A stretch of DNA of 64,000 nt from Cyanophora paradoxa. Taxonomy: Eukaryota > Glaucocystophyceae > Cyanophorales > Cyanophoraceae. A model generated the notes under the pieces. The model searched no databases and was not told the DNA's origin. It saw only the letters and a list, made by a program, of their open reading frames with translations. A program made the translations under genes and the position numbers. Positions 18,648 to 27,013 of this stretch are shown in pieces; positions within the stretch are counted from its first letter, which is position 1; each line of letters starts with the position of its first letter. The stretch is from the NCBI GenBank assembly GCA_004431415.1, contig QPMI01000401.1:1-64000 (forward strand), written 5' to 3'.

Positions 18648-19961
18648 TTAGCTACTTACACGCCTGATTCCGTCGGCACCAATTATCATTATGTTGTGAG
18701 CGAGGGCAATGCACTGAATTTGCATCTTCTGATAAGCGGCACCCGCATACCATTCTGATGAACCTTCGGCTGCCGTTGTGACACCGTTGAATTCGAAGAC
18801 CAGATCGAACGCCGATGTGCCTGTGGCATCGATGTAGCCCGTGTTCTCTTGGTTGAGAAGCGACGCTTTTCCGTTTCCGGCACCGAAGTAAATGCCAGTG
18901 AGAGCGGGGTAGCTTGTGCTCTCGGTAAAGATCGCCGAATTATATTTATCTTGAAGTTCGGTCGCGGCAATCATGAGAGGAAGCGAAGTATTCGAGTAAA
19001 GGCGGTTATTGTTGAGTTCCACATAGAAGCTTACGGCGTTGGTTCTGAGTGCACGAGGAGCCAGAACCGAGAGAGTTCCGTTGTTCACCTTCGTCTTCGC
19101 GTTTTGGCGCACAGAGAATACGAGAGTGTGGATGAGACCCGCACCTGTGAGTTGCGAGAGATTGACTCGCGAACCGGAGGCGGTCGGCTGGAAATCTGTG
19201 TGTAGGAAACCGATTTCGTTGTAGGGGATCGCGATGCCAGTCGATTTAACACGGGCAATGGTCTCAGATACAACCGCCTCATCGGCATTTACGACCTTGC
19301 AAATAACGCGGGGTTTCAGCACTTGAAGGGAAGCGCCATTGTTGGTTACCGCAATATTAGCAACATTGTTCACATCCTCGATGATACCATCCCCTTGCGC
19401 CTTGAATTCGATTTCTACTGTGATCTCAGAGTTCAGAGCGCAAAGTGGGAACATCGCCTTTTCGAAAGGAGAGGGTAAATCGATTTCGTAGGTTCCACCA
19501 ACAGTGTTACCAGCGGTTCCGACAAGACCACCCACATAGCGAAGTTTCTTATCGAGTTCGCCCTGTTCAGTCATCAGTAGAAAATACTGGGTGACGAAAT
19601 CTTCCGGGACAACATAGCGGAATGAAGCGTGAGAGATTTCAATGCGCTTAATTAGCGATCCAATGACGCGAAGGTAGCCAGTAGTTCCAGCGACACCATT
19701 CGTGAGATCAGTGAGGGTGATCGGGTTTAGATCGAGTTGCAGCGCGAGACCATTCAGGAAATGGTAGCGGGGGATCTTGAAAACTACTCGGTTACCGAGG
19801 GCATTGGTTGGTTCGGTATCGGGGGCGACCAGAACTCGAAGTGGCTTAGTGCCAGAGGACGTTCCAATGACCAGCGACTTGTTTAGGAAATAATCCTTGT
19901 AGTCATCGGTGGTGAGCATAGATTTCAGCGTTGGGCGCTGGAATTGGCTGTTAGTCTCCAT
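18648..19961 (-). CDS. MCP: Major capsid protein, double jelly-roll type
   Basis: This is a 437-residue beta-rich protein without signal peptide or membrane segment. The N-terminal half has a segment like other PLV major capsid proteins (FKIPRYHFLNGLALQLDL, residues about 62-79). Near the middle, DLPSPFEKAMFPLCALNSE is followed by an EVEIEF-type strand, the usual junction between the two jelly rolls. Location between packaging ATPase and minor capsid genes is as expected for the family. The length is at the short end for Polinton capsid proteins. An AT-rich element with the AGAAAATAATTT core lies 25-40 bases upstream. The frame is fully intact. I assign it by pattern and context, not by alignment. 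Confidence 0.8.
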   Translation of the reverse strand: METNSQFQRPTLKSMLTTDDYKDYFLNKSLVIGTSSGTKPLRVLVAPDTEPTNALGNRVVFKIPRYHFLNGLALQLDLNPITLTDLTNGVAGTTGYLRVIGSLIKRIEISHASFRYVVPEDFVTQYFLLMTEQGELDKKLRYVGGLVGTAGNTVGGTYEIDLPSPFEKAMFPLCALNSEITVEIEFKAQGDGIIEDVNNVANIAVTNNGASLQVLKPRVICKVVNADEAVVSETIARVKSTGIAIPYNEIGFLHTDFQPTASGSRVNLSQLTGAGLIHTLVFSVRQNAKTKVNNGTLSVLAPRALRTNAVSFYVELNNNRLYSNTSLPLMIAATELQDKYNSAIFTESTSYPALTGIYFGAGNGKASLLNQENTGYIDATGTSAFDLVFEFNGVTTAAEGSSEWYAGAAYQKMQIQCIALAHNIMIIGADGIRRVSS

Positions 19962-19985
19962 GAGCGTTTCTTCTCTTATCTTTGG

Positions 19986-20006
19986 GATCAGAAAATAATT
20001 TAAAGG
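19986..20006 (-). promoter_or_regulatory. AGAAAATAATTTAAAGGG element before the capsid gene
   Basis: The + strand reads GATCAGAAAATAATTTAAAGG. It shares AGAAAATAATTT with the elements at 9,188 and 14,934 but lacks ACCGG, and shares AAAGGG with the one at 16,085. This could separate an early from a late class of leftward genes (inference). Confidence 0.5.
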
Positions 20007-20008
20007 GC

Positions 20009-20935
20009 TTAGTAGAAATTCATTTCGGGCGGTGCGTCGTAGGTTTCGATTTCAAAAGTGAAATAATGCGCCCAAACCCCGAAATCTAAGAGAGCGCCAT
20101 CATGGTCGATGAGTTTAATCGTCAAGCGGTCGAACGATTTTAATTCGCGGAATTCACGAATGAGAGGCACCGTAGTGGACGTGTCGAAGTGGTAGATATC
20201 ACCATGTTCGAGTTCCTGTGGGATTGGAATGCGCATGAAATAACCATCGACGTGCTTGTTGACTGAGCGAATAAACGGCGCAAATTCGTCAATATATAGC
20301 CAGATCATCGCCGCCGGGGTCTCATCTCCACGAGTATAGCCGCGAATGCGTCGATTGAGTGTCACAGTTCCCGTCCCAGGATTAAACACAAGGAATGTAT
20401 CGCTTGCAAGAGGGGTAAATGTCTCGTAAACATATAGTTGAATATCTTTGAAACCGAATATTGCGAGTTTCTTAGCGATTGCTTTGCGGTTACTGGATTT
20501 TCTGAGTGTTTCAGGGGAAGCTTTGGAGAACTTGAACCAAAAGTTACTATCACTGAAAAACTCATAGATCTTTGAAGTAGTATTATAGCGGCATTTAATA
20601 TATTTTCCACCGAAATCTGAAAGGCGAGCTGCTTCGAGTCTTTCTGTGACTTTTGCGGCAAGGTCGTCTTTGGTGTAAAATCCTTTGGGGATTGTGATGG
20701 TCACGAATCCGGAATCCGAAGCTGTGACCGAGAAATAGAGTTCCATGCGCTCGATGGTTGCACCAGTGGCGTCTATATCGTTTGTCACGGTCGAAAGAAC
20801 ATTGGGAACCGTTGCCTGCACCAGGCGCACCGATTTTACGTTGTCATAGCGACGGGGTAATGTCACTACATACTGGTTTGGCTGAGTAAACTCCTCATCG
20901 CGATCATCGCTCGAAAAGCTCAGGTATTCTTTCAT
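20009..20935 (-). CDS. Minor capsid (penton-like) protein 1
   Basis: The start chosen at 20,935 gives 308 residues beginning MKEYLSFSSDDRDEE; the open frame continues upstream but overlaps the divergent gene. The N-terminus has the S-S-D-D-R-D motif, then YVVTLPRRYDNVKSVRL and ATVPN, a pattern shared by single-jelly-roll minor capsid proteins of PLVs and virophages that form the vertices. The rest is beta-rich (FVTITIPKGFYTKDDLAAKV; WLYIDEF near residue 200; FELKSFDRLTIKLIDHDG-type C-terminus). It is divergent from the second minor capsid gene across a 16-bp gap, so both are probably co-regulated. Confidence 0.8.
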   Translation of the reverse strand: MKEYLSFSSDDRDEEFTQPNQYVVTLPRRYDNVKSVRLVQATVPNVLSTVTNDIDATGATIERMELYFSVTASDSGFVTITIPKGFYTKDDLAAKVTERLEAARLSDFGGKYIKCRYNTTSKIYEFFSDSNFWFKFSKASPETLRKSSNRKAIAKKLAIFGFKDIQLYVYETFTPLASDTFLVFNPGTGTVTLNRRIRGYTRGDETPAAMIWLYIDEFAPFIRSVNKHVDGYFMRIPIPQELEHGDIYHFDTSTTVPLIREFRELKSFDRLTIKLIDHDGALLDFGVWAHYFTFEIETYDAPPEMNFY

Positions 20936-20951
20936 CTTACTATAATAGATT
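20936..20951. promoter_or_regulatory. 16-bp divergent promoter between the two minor capsid genes
   Basis: Only CTTACTATAATAGATT separates the two ATGs. Read leftward it gives CTATTATAGTAAG before ATG; read rightward CTATAATAGATT before ATG. Similar ATAATAGA words stand before the fibre gene start (27,000-27,013). Confidence 0.65.
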
Positions 20952-21797
20952 ATGAAAAGAATAACAATAAATTGCGACAGTAGAGACCTTGAAAACGGCG
21001 TGCTGCACTTGAAAACGCGCCTTAATAATGTAAGGCGATTTCGTGTGCTATCAGCTGAGATTCCCAATAGCTCTTATGTTGTTCCGCCCGATCAGACAAT
21101 AACTATAACGCTTTTGAACGAAGAGCCCACAGTAATTCCCGCATCCAAAATGATAGCACCGATTCCCAGCGTAAACGATTATTATTACGTCGATGCTGAT
21201 AACGAACGATATCCGAAAGAGAGAGCTTTAAACAGTGATGCTTTACTCGGATTTGCTGGCGGTTCTTTTAATCCACTCGGTCTCTTCCCGGTTTCCTATT
21301 CTCTCGCTCTCTCTACGAACCGCTTCGTTTTTTCATCTCCGAATAGCCCTTTTACATTAGAGAGCTCAGACCAGGAGCTCTGTGATTGTCTCGGCATAGA
21401 ACCCGGAGTGGTTTACGCCAGCACACCAGAACCAGTGCCGGTTCCACTCAGAGATTACCCCAGTCGCTACGCGATTATATGCCCGAAAATGGTCGACTTT
21501 AATGCAATTCCATATATTTACCTTGATATCGAAGAGCTCCGCCCGTTTACCAAATTCGCAGCGGTTACTGGGAGACTGAACAATGTCGACGACTCCTATC
21601 TATTGCGAATTCAGATGAACTCGGACTTTGGTAGATATTCCTTTTACCACGAACCGAGCGCAAGCATCCCTTTCGTAAATGTCACATCGCAACTCGATTT
21701 AGATCGCCTCACAATATCGCTTCGAAAATGGCGGGGCTCTGTTGCGGATATAAACGGTCTCTCATACTCGTTTCAGCTGGAAGTGATCACCGATTAA
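20952..21797 (+). CDS. Minor capsid (penton-like) protein 2
   Basis: This 281-residue protein starts MKRITINCDSRDLENG and continues FRVLSAEIPNSSYVV, the same D-S-R-D plus A-E-I-P-N-S layout as minor capsid protein 1 and other viral penton-like proteins, followed by a beta-rich body ending in SYSFQLEVITD. It opens the rightward gene block. Its 3' end lies 6 bases from the 3' end of the convergent patatin gene, with almost no room for a separate terminator. A broken copy lies at 1-625. Having two different penton-like proteins side by side suggests one vertex protein and one spike-base or cement protein (inference). Confidence 0.75.
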   Translation: MKRITINCDSRDLENGVLHLKTRLNNVRRFRVLSAEIPNSSYVVPPDQTITITLLNEEPTVIPASKMIAPIPSVNDYYYVDADNERYPKERALNSDALLGFAGGSFNPLGLFPVSYSLALSTNRFVFSSPNSPFTLESSDQELCDCLGIEPGVVYASTPEPVPVPLRDYPSRYAIICPKMVDFNAIPYIYLDIEELRPFTKFAAVTGRLNNVDDSYLLRIQMNSDFGRYSFYHEPSASIPFVNVTSQLDLDRLTISLRKWRGSVADINGLSYSFQLEVITD

Positions 21798-21803
21798 GCG
21801 CTG

Positions 21804-23297
21804 TCACACGTAGTAGCCCTCGAAATCAATTCGGCATGCCGAAGCTACATTCGTAGTAAGCACCCAGATTACGAGTGTTCTCACAGATCTCGGGTTTGCT
21901 AAGAAATGTTCGTCGGGTTCTACACTTCCGGCTATTTGATTTGCATTGGTAAACACTCTCGTCGCGCCGGCTTCTGTGTATGTGACAAGTGCCGAAACTC
22001 CCGGAGTTAATTGGTAATCGATCTCAAACGTTTTAATGTAGTTTCCATTCGCAGCCGGCTTCATTTTTATAGAGGAAAGCATAAACAGACGCGGGAAATC
22101 GATGCGTAAATAATTGCCTCCCGACCTACTACCTTGCGGCGGGTTGGTAAATCCCACCCATCCCGTAGCATTTGACCAGCGGGCATCAGAAGCTGTGCCG
22201 AATTCCGCAATAAAGGCGCTATTATCGAGCGGCACCCAGTTAGACTCCGGGGGTGCGCTTACATCTGTGCACCCGGACAGATTAATAATGGGAACGTCGC
22301 CCTCTGAGATATTCATCGTCAGCACTGAATACATCGCATTGAAATACGTTTGCTGTGCGGAAACAAACGCAAGCGCTTCCGTTTCCAAATATTGCAGGTG
22401 ACTCGTTGTGATAGTATCGAGGGTCATTTTATCTTTCGGTAAAGGAACGCTCAGCTTATAGTAGCGATCGTAATTCTGATCATCGTTTCTGGGTAAAAGT
22501 TCCAGTAGCTTTACGTGGGCGTTTAGATCGCTCGACTCTAAGAACATGCTGAGAATTGGCGATCCTGTGGCGCTTAGCATCCATTGCACGATCCCCCAAT
22601 TTTTCATAGTGTCGTACGAATATCCAGATGTCGCCTTATCAGAGTCTTGAACGTGACCCGCCGTAATCGAGACCACGATAAGCTCCTCCTCGCAAGAGTT
22701 TCCGAATAAAGTGCGGGCGAATGTGTAGCCACATACCCCGGGCGAATTATTTCCACTCATGCAACCATCGATTAAACAATATGTTCTTCCGGCGACTGTG
22801 ACTTGTTTCGGCTCGAAATAGGTCGGAGCAGCCGAGGTAGCCCTTGCAGCATCGCGCACAAGCATCCCATTAATATCTTCATCGTTGCTTGAAATAAAAA
22901 CGGGGGACATTTGAACCGTGTCGAACGCAGTTACTATGGTGGGTTTGTAGAGATCCGCCATAGTCGCTGAGCCGCAGAGTTCCAGAGCCACAGCTTCTAA
23001 GTTAGTTGCTTCGTACTTTGGGCGCTGTACAATCGATGTAAGCACTCGTGGATTCGCGAAAATCAGCGGTAGTTTCGCTTTGTAGAGCGCCAGAATATCA
23101 GTGGCAGTATATTTAGGGGCGCCATCGGTTCCCTTGATATTCAATAGGAGCGCGATTAATCCACCTGTGGATGTTCCCGCAAAGCAGTCGAATAGCTGTT
23201 GGATTCGTTTACCGGTTTGGGCTTCAATCTGTGCCAGTATAGCAGCCTCGATTATTCCGCGCGACCCCCCTCCACTCAAAGCGAGGCAGGTCTTCAT
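21804..23297 (-). CDS. Patatin-like phospholipase with C-terminal F5/8C (discoidin-like) domain
   Basis: This is a 497-residue protein. Patatin hallmarks are complete: oxyanion loop GGGSRG (residues 9-14), nucleophile Ser43 in GTSTG, the ATSAAPTYF segment (about 153-161) and the catalytic Asp177 in DGC (DGG/DGA in most relatives). After about residue 340 a beta domain begins with WVPLDNSAF, then YLRIDFPRLFMLSSIKM, IKTFEIDYQ and a final CRIDFEGYYV, the pattern of F5/8C galactose-binding-like domains. The enzyme would hydrolyse acyl chains of membrane lipids. Coupled to a sugar- or lipid-binding domain and sitting among attachment genes, it may act on host membranes in entry or exit (inference). 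No signal peptide is visible. Confidence 0.85.
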   Translation of the reverse strand: MKTCLALSGGGSRGIIEAAILAQIEAQTGKRIQQLFDCFAGTSTGGLIALLLNIKGTDGAPKYTATDILALYKAKLPLIFANPRVLTSIVQRPKYEATNLEAVALELCGSATMADLYKPTIVTAFDTVQMSPVFISSNDEDINGMLVRDAARATSAAPTYFEPKQVTVAGRTYCLIDGCMSGNNSPGVCGYTFARTLFGNSCEEELIVVSITAGHVQDSDKATSGYSYDTMKNWGIVQWMLSATGSPILSMFLESSDLNAHVKLLELLPRNDDQNYDRYYKLSVPLPKDKMTLDTITTSHLQYLETEALAFVSAQQTYFNAMYSVLTMNISEGDVPIINLSGCTDVSAPPESNWVPLDNSAFIAEFGTASDARWSNATGWVGFTNPPQGSRSGGNYLRIDFPRLFMLSSIKMKPAANGNYIKTFEIDYQLTPGVSALVTYTEAGATRVFTNANQIAGSVEPDEHFLANPRSVRTLVIWVLTTNVASACRIDFEGYYV

Positions 23298-23340
23298 TAT
23301 CTTATATACTTCTTATATATCTTCTTTGTTTATAAAGAGG
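23298..23340. promoter_or_regulatory. AT-rich divergent promoter between patatin and spike genes
   Basis: The 43 bases between the two start codons include TTATATACTTCTTATATATC and TTTATAAAGAGG. The same spacer is kept in the older copy (2,112-2,154), which indicates that it is functional sequence. Confidence 0.6.
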
Positions 23341-26300
23341 ATGTCGTTCCTGAATCCGCGACCAGATGCACGAGTTATTAATTCGACCACTCAGATAGAG
23401 GACACTGATCAGGTGAACACTGAAATTCGCGGGTCTCTGAAAATAAACTTCAATGCAGACCGCGAAGATCCAGTCAGTGGAACACCGAGCAGACCCGCAG
23501 CTTTGCAGCTAATGAACGTAGAGAAAGGGGATCATAAACTTGGAATCGACTTTTTACTCGATGATAACGAACGAAACAGAGTCGCCAGCATTCAGGCAAC
23601 CCGCCAGCTACCGAAAACGGTGCGATATAATCGTAGGAACATCCCAAAAGCATTCGATAGAGGTCGCTTAAACTTCTTCATTCAAGATGAGAGCGGTTTC
23701 CAAAATGCAGCTATGAGAATCGTGGATAATAGCACACTTATAGCGGGAGTATCCACACGAAAAACAAAGGTAGAGGTCGTCCATGATCTCTCAGCAGGTA
23801 ATCTAACGACGAGCAATATTACAGCAAGTAACATCACTACGGATACCCTAAACGTAAACTCATTTAATTCAGAGTCTTTCTTCGCCACCAATGTCGCAAC
23901 CTGTAACCTAAACATCGAATCCTTTGTGATTCAGAAGAGCGAATCGGTTCCCCAGATTACAGAGGGCGTTTTCACATTAGACCCCGCGAAACCGACCTTA
24001 GAAATTGTCGAAAATGGGAACGTTGTGGATATAATTGGCGCCAATGCTCCTAATGTGAGATCCTTAGCACTTGATAAAACGACTATATCGTTTGCAGAGG
24101 AAATTCCGGCATTTACCACAGAGAAACAGGCACTGAGAACAGACCATGTTTACATTACCAGAGACAATATTAACGATCTTTTAGGCAAGGACATCGTAAA
24201 GGCGTTTTTGGAGTTTGAGAGGAACAAGAACACAAAAGATTCAAGCCAGGATGGAACCCTCACGACCCACACTACTGAAATCGCGGCTTTGCAATCCGAA
24301 ATTAATGCTCTGTTTGCAGCAGATGGAGCGCTTGCAATTACCTTAGCCCATATTCTATCGAAAAGGAACATTTACCCCGCGACTGACAACACATACCGAG
24401 TTGGTTTATCGAATCTGAGATGGTCAGAGTTGCATGGAGTTTCCATGTTTGCCTCCAATTTAATCCTTCCATTTAATCACTCCCTCCGACCTAATCAGAT
24501 TCTCACCAGTGATAATGCACTGATCAGCTACACTGACTTTAATAGTAACCTTTCCCGATCAGTTTCGCGAACTGAGACCTACCAGGTCACAGGCTACCCG
24601 CAGAAATTCGCAGGTCTCGAAGTTTATGTAGTTTATGCAGACAGTCCAACATACACATTTACTTGGGATCAATTGGGTGTCACAGGTTTCGAGACTCTAC
24701 CTACGGTTACCTTGGTCGATCATACAGTTTACTTTAATCAAATCACTTTGACTGATGAATATAACAAGGCATATGTCCATAATATCACCTCCACAGGTTT
24801 TCAGGTTTTGTTCCAATATGTTGGAACAAATACTCTCATTATCCGGAACTCGTCACTGAACACCAAAGCTAATCTGAGTTTCACTCTTACTGTCAATTAT
24901 GTCACCCCTGTATTCGATAGCAAACCCAGAGTAAAGGTTTACCGCGATTTACAGGTAAATAACGTCGTCCCCTTCCCAGCAGCTAATATACAGATAGGCG
25001 AACCCACAAACCCCTTCAAACGCGAATATCTTAAAGAGCTCTATATAACAAAGTCCGATTTTGAAGATGCTGTCGCTTTGGTTAACTCCCCGACACCCAG
25101 TATATCATACCACAATATCAAAGCATTTACCCCTATGACTCAGACAGGTAGCAGGTCATTCCCAAGCTCAGAATTATTAAGTATGGTGAATGGCTACTAT
25201 TATAGATATACTCCATCAGAGTCGATTATTATACCTATATCCTTCACATCGACATTTAATGCCCCACCAACTGTTACCATAGTAGATACCAATCGATATT
25301 TCGCCCAGCCGGCAGGAGGCATAACACCAGCACCCAAATATACTACCGTTTTTCGAGCAGAGAATGTCACCACGACAGGCTTTAATCTTGTAGCCGATCC
25401 TACGATCCATACTTATATCAATGGCTACCCAGTCGGTGTCTACTTCTATACTTATAATGCGACCACAGCGAAATTCGAATATCCCCCATACACAGTAGGG
25501 TGGTCAGCTGTGGGTCAGACTCCCCAGTATGATGATACTGATAGGTTAAAAATAAAGTATCCACTCGATGTGACCGACCTCTATACTACAAGGATCAATG
25601 GGCAGAATTTCGTATTTAATGGAACCAATGCGACTGTGATCGATAATAGAGTCACAAATAATTACTATTTCGATTCTCGATATATTAATACTTGCAACAT
25701 TGTCATACAGAAAACGTTTGAGGATCGCAGTAAGACCTTAACAGTCACCTTGCCCACTCATTCGAATGTCTCAGATGGATTTCACTATTATTTGTATAAT
25801 CGTAATTACACCTCTTATATTCCATATCCTTCTGAGACTGTGGATATGAGCTATCCCAGAGTGACCCTAACATCGACCAATACTCACTTCTTCGGATCCA
25901 CCGACTTCATGACCTTCTTTGCTTTCACATCGTCCACAGATGGTCTCTTAGTTTATTACACTTTTAAGTCTGATGCTGTTGCTACCCAAATTGACAGCCA
26001 CCCAAACACAGATATCATCACAGTAGGCGATAAGAAATACATAAAAACCGCTTCTCCATGGGTTTGCTCTGTCCGGCTCGATGACAGATACACTCCTAAC
26101 CTAAATAACATTGGATTGCACTCGACATGCAATATTTATGTGCAAGGTGCGATTTCGGCTACCAAATATTTCGAGGGTGGAAATTGTGATACAGGACATA
26201 GGTTGCTTTCGCGAAATGGACTCTTTGAGTCATTCAGTGGGACGGCTCTACCGCCATTTATTAGGGACACAGTCTATGATACCACATGCAATATTTGGGT

Positions 26301-26976
26301 GTTTCGATCTGTGAGCAATCCACCTGTGACACAGGAATTATACAAGTATCTCGCAGATACCTATGGTGCAATTACAGGGTCTTCAACAGGAAATCCAGCA
26401 ACGGCTCCCATCGTGTTTGCAAATGCATACACAGCGCCGACATCATTAGCAGGGTCGACAGAACCGCCACCAAACGATCCCAATCCGAACCAGCCTAACC
26501 CAGATCCCGATTCAAAAGATCCCCCTACAACTGATCCAGATCCAAATACGACACCTTATAATCCCAGTAATCCTACTAATCCAGTTGGATCACCAGGAAT
26601 GGATCCAGGGACGTTAGTGCTTCTCATTCTCTTGCCGATTCTCGGTGTTGGAGGACTTGTGCTTGCATACAAATTCCGAGCTTTATGTTTTGCATGCTGT
26701 GATAGGGTCATTGCAGGTGCAGGTAATAAATACTCAACACCAGAGCTTAATGTGACCCAAACAGCCGAAGGAGATGTGGGGTTAGAGGTGAGGTCAGCCG
26801 AGGGGCATGGTCTTAGTGTTGTGAGAACTGATCAACCACCAGCAAGTAGGGCAGCACCCAAAAAATCACGAGCACAAGAATTGGCAGAGCAAACGATGAA
26901 TAATGACAGAGACTTTATGGCGGAAATGGCACAGCGAGAAGGGAGAATATATGAACATGTTCCAAACGTTATGTAA
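23341..26976 (+). CDS. Large membrane-anchored spike protein, 1,211 aa
   Basis: The start is placed at 23,341 (MSFLNPRPDARV), because the open frame further upstream overlaps the patatin gene and the older copy keeps this ATG. The protein begins with a globular region, then NLTTSNITASNITTDTLNV-type beta repeats (about residues 155-180). Next comes a tail-fibre-like motif (NIYPATDNTYRVGLSNLRW, about 345-365) and a long beta-rich, Thr/Tyr-rich body. Near the C-terminus a Pro/Asp/Asn-rich stalk (about 1,040-1,088) leads to one hydrophobic segment (LVLLILLPILGVGGLVLAY, about 1,091-1,110) and a tail with a CFACCD cysteine cluster. This layout suggests an ectodomain on a stalk anchored in a membrane. 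No N-terminal signal peptide is visible. A damaged copy lies at 2,155-5,696. Confidence 0.8.
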   Translation: MSFLNPRPDARVINSTTQIEDTDQVNTEIRGSLKINFNADREDPVSGTPSRPAALQLMNVEKGDHKLGIDFLLDDNERNRVASIQATRQLPKTVRYNRRNIPKAFDRGRLNFFIQDESGFQNAAMRIVDNSTLIAGVSTRKTKVEVVHDLSAGNLTTSNITASNITTDTLNVNSFNSESFFATNVATCNLNIESFVIQKSESVPQITEGVFTLDPAKPTLEIVENGNVVDIIGANAPNVRSLALDKTTISFAEEIPAFTTEKQALRTDHVYITRDNINDLLGKDIVKAFLEFERNKNTKDSSQDGTLTTHTTEIAALQSEINALFAADGALAITLAHILSKRNIYPATDNTYRVGLSNLRWSELHGVSMFASNLILPFNHSLRPNQILTSDNALISYTDFNSNLSRSVSRTETYQVTGYPQKFAGLEVYVVYADSPTYTFTWDQLGVTGFETLPTVTLVDHTVYFNQITLTDEYNKAYVHNITSTGFQVLFQYVGTNTLIIRNSSLNTKANLSFTLTVNYVTPVFDSKPRVKVYRDLQVNNVVPFPAANIQIGEPTNPFKREYLKELYITKSDFEDAVALVNSPTPSISYHNIKAFTPMTQTGSRSFPSSELLSMVNGYYYRYTPSESIIIPISFTSTFNAPPTVTIVDTNRYFAQPAGGITPAPKYTTVFRAENVTTTGFNLVADPTIHTYINGYPVGVYFYTYNATTAKFEYPPYTVGWSAVGQTPQYDDTDRLKIKYPLDVTDLYTTRINGQNFVFNGTNATVIDNRVTNNYYFDSRYINTCNIVIQKTFEDRSKTLTVTLPTHSNVSDGFHYYLYNRNYTSYIPYPSETVDMSYPRVTLTSTNTHFFGSTDFMTFFAFTSSTDGLLVYYTFKSDAVATQIDSHPNTDIITVGDKKYIKTASPWVCSVRLDDRYTPNLNNIGLHSTCNIYVQGAISATKYFEGGNCDTGHRLLSRNGLFESFSGTALPPFIRDTVYDTTCNIWVFRSVSNPPVTQELYKYLADTYGAITGSSTGNPATAPIVFANAYTAPTSLAGSTEPPPNDPNPNQPNPDPDSKDPPTTDPDPNTTPYNPSNPTNPVGSPGMDPGTLVLLILLPILGVGGLVLAYKFRALCFACCDRVIAGAGNKYSTPELNVTQTAEGDVGLEVRSAEGHGLSVVRTDQPPASRAAPKKSRAQELAEQTMNNDRDFMAEMAQREGRIYEHVPNVM

Positions 26977-27013
26977 CAACCTTAATTTTTGTAGTATTCC
27001 ATAATAGAGTATA

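Noticed and set aside
23101-23340. Upstream extension of the spike frame to 23,101
   Set aside because: It is antisense to the patatin coding region; the ATG at 23,341 is kept in the older copy and follows an AT-rich promoter-like spacer.
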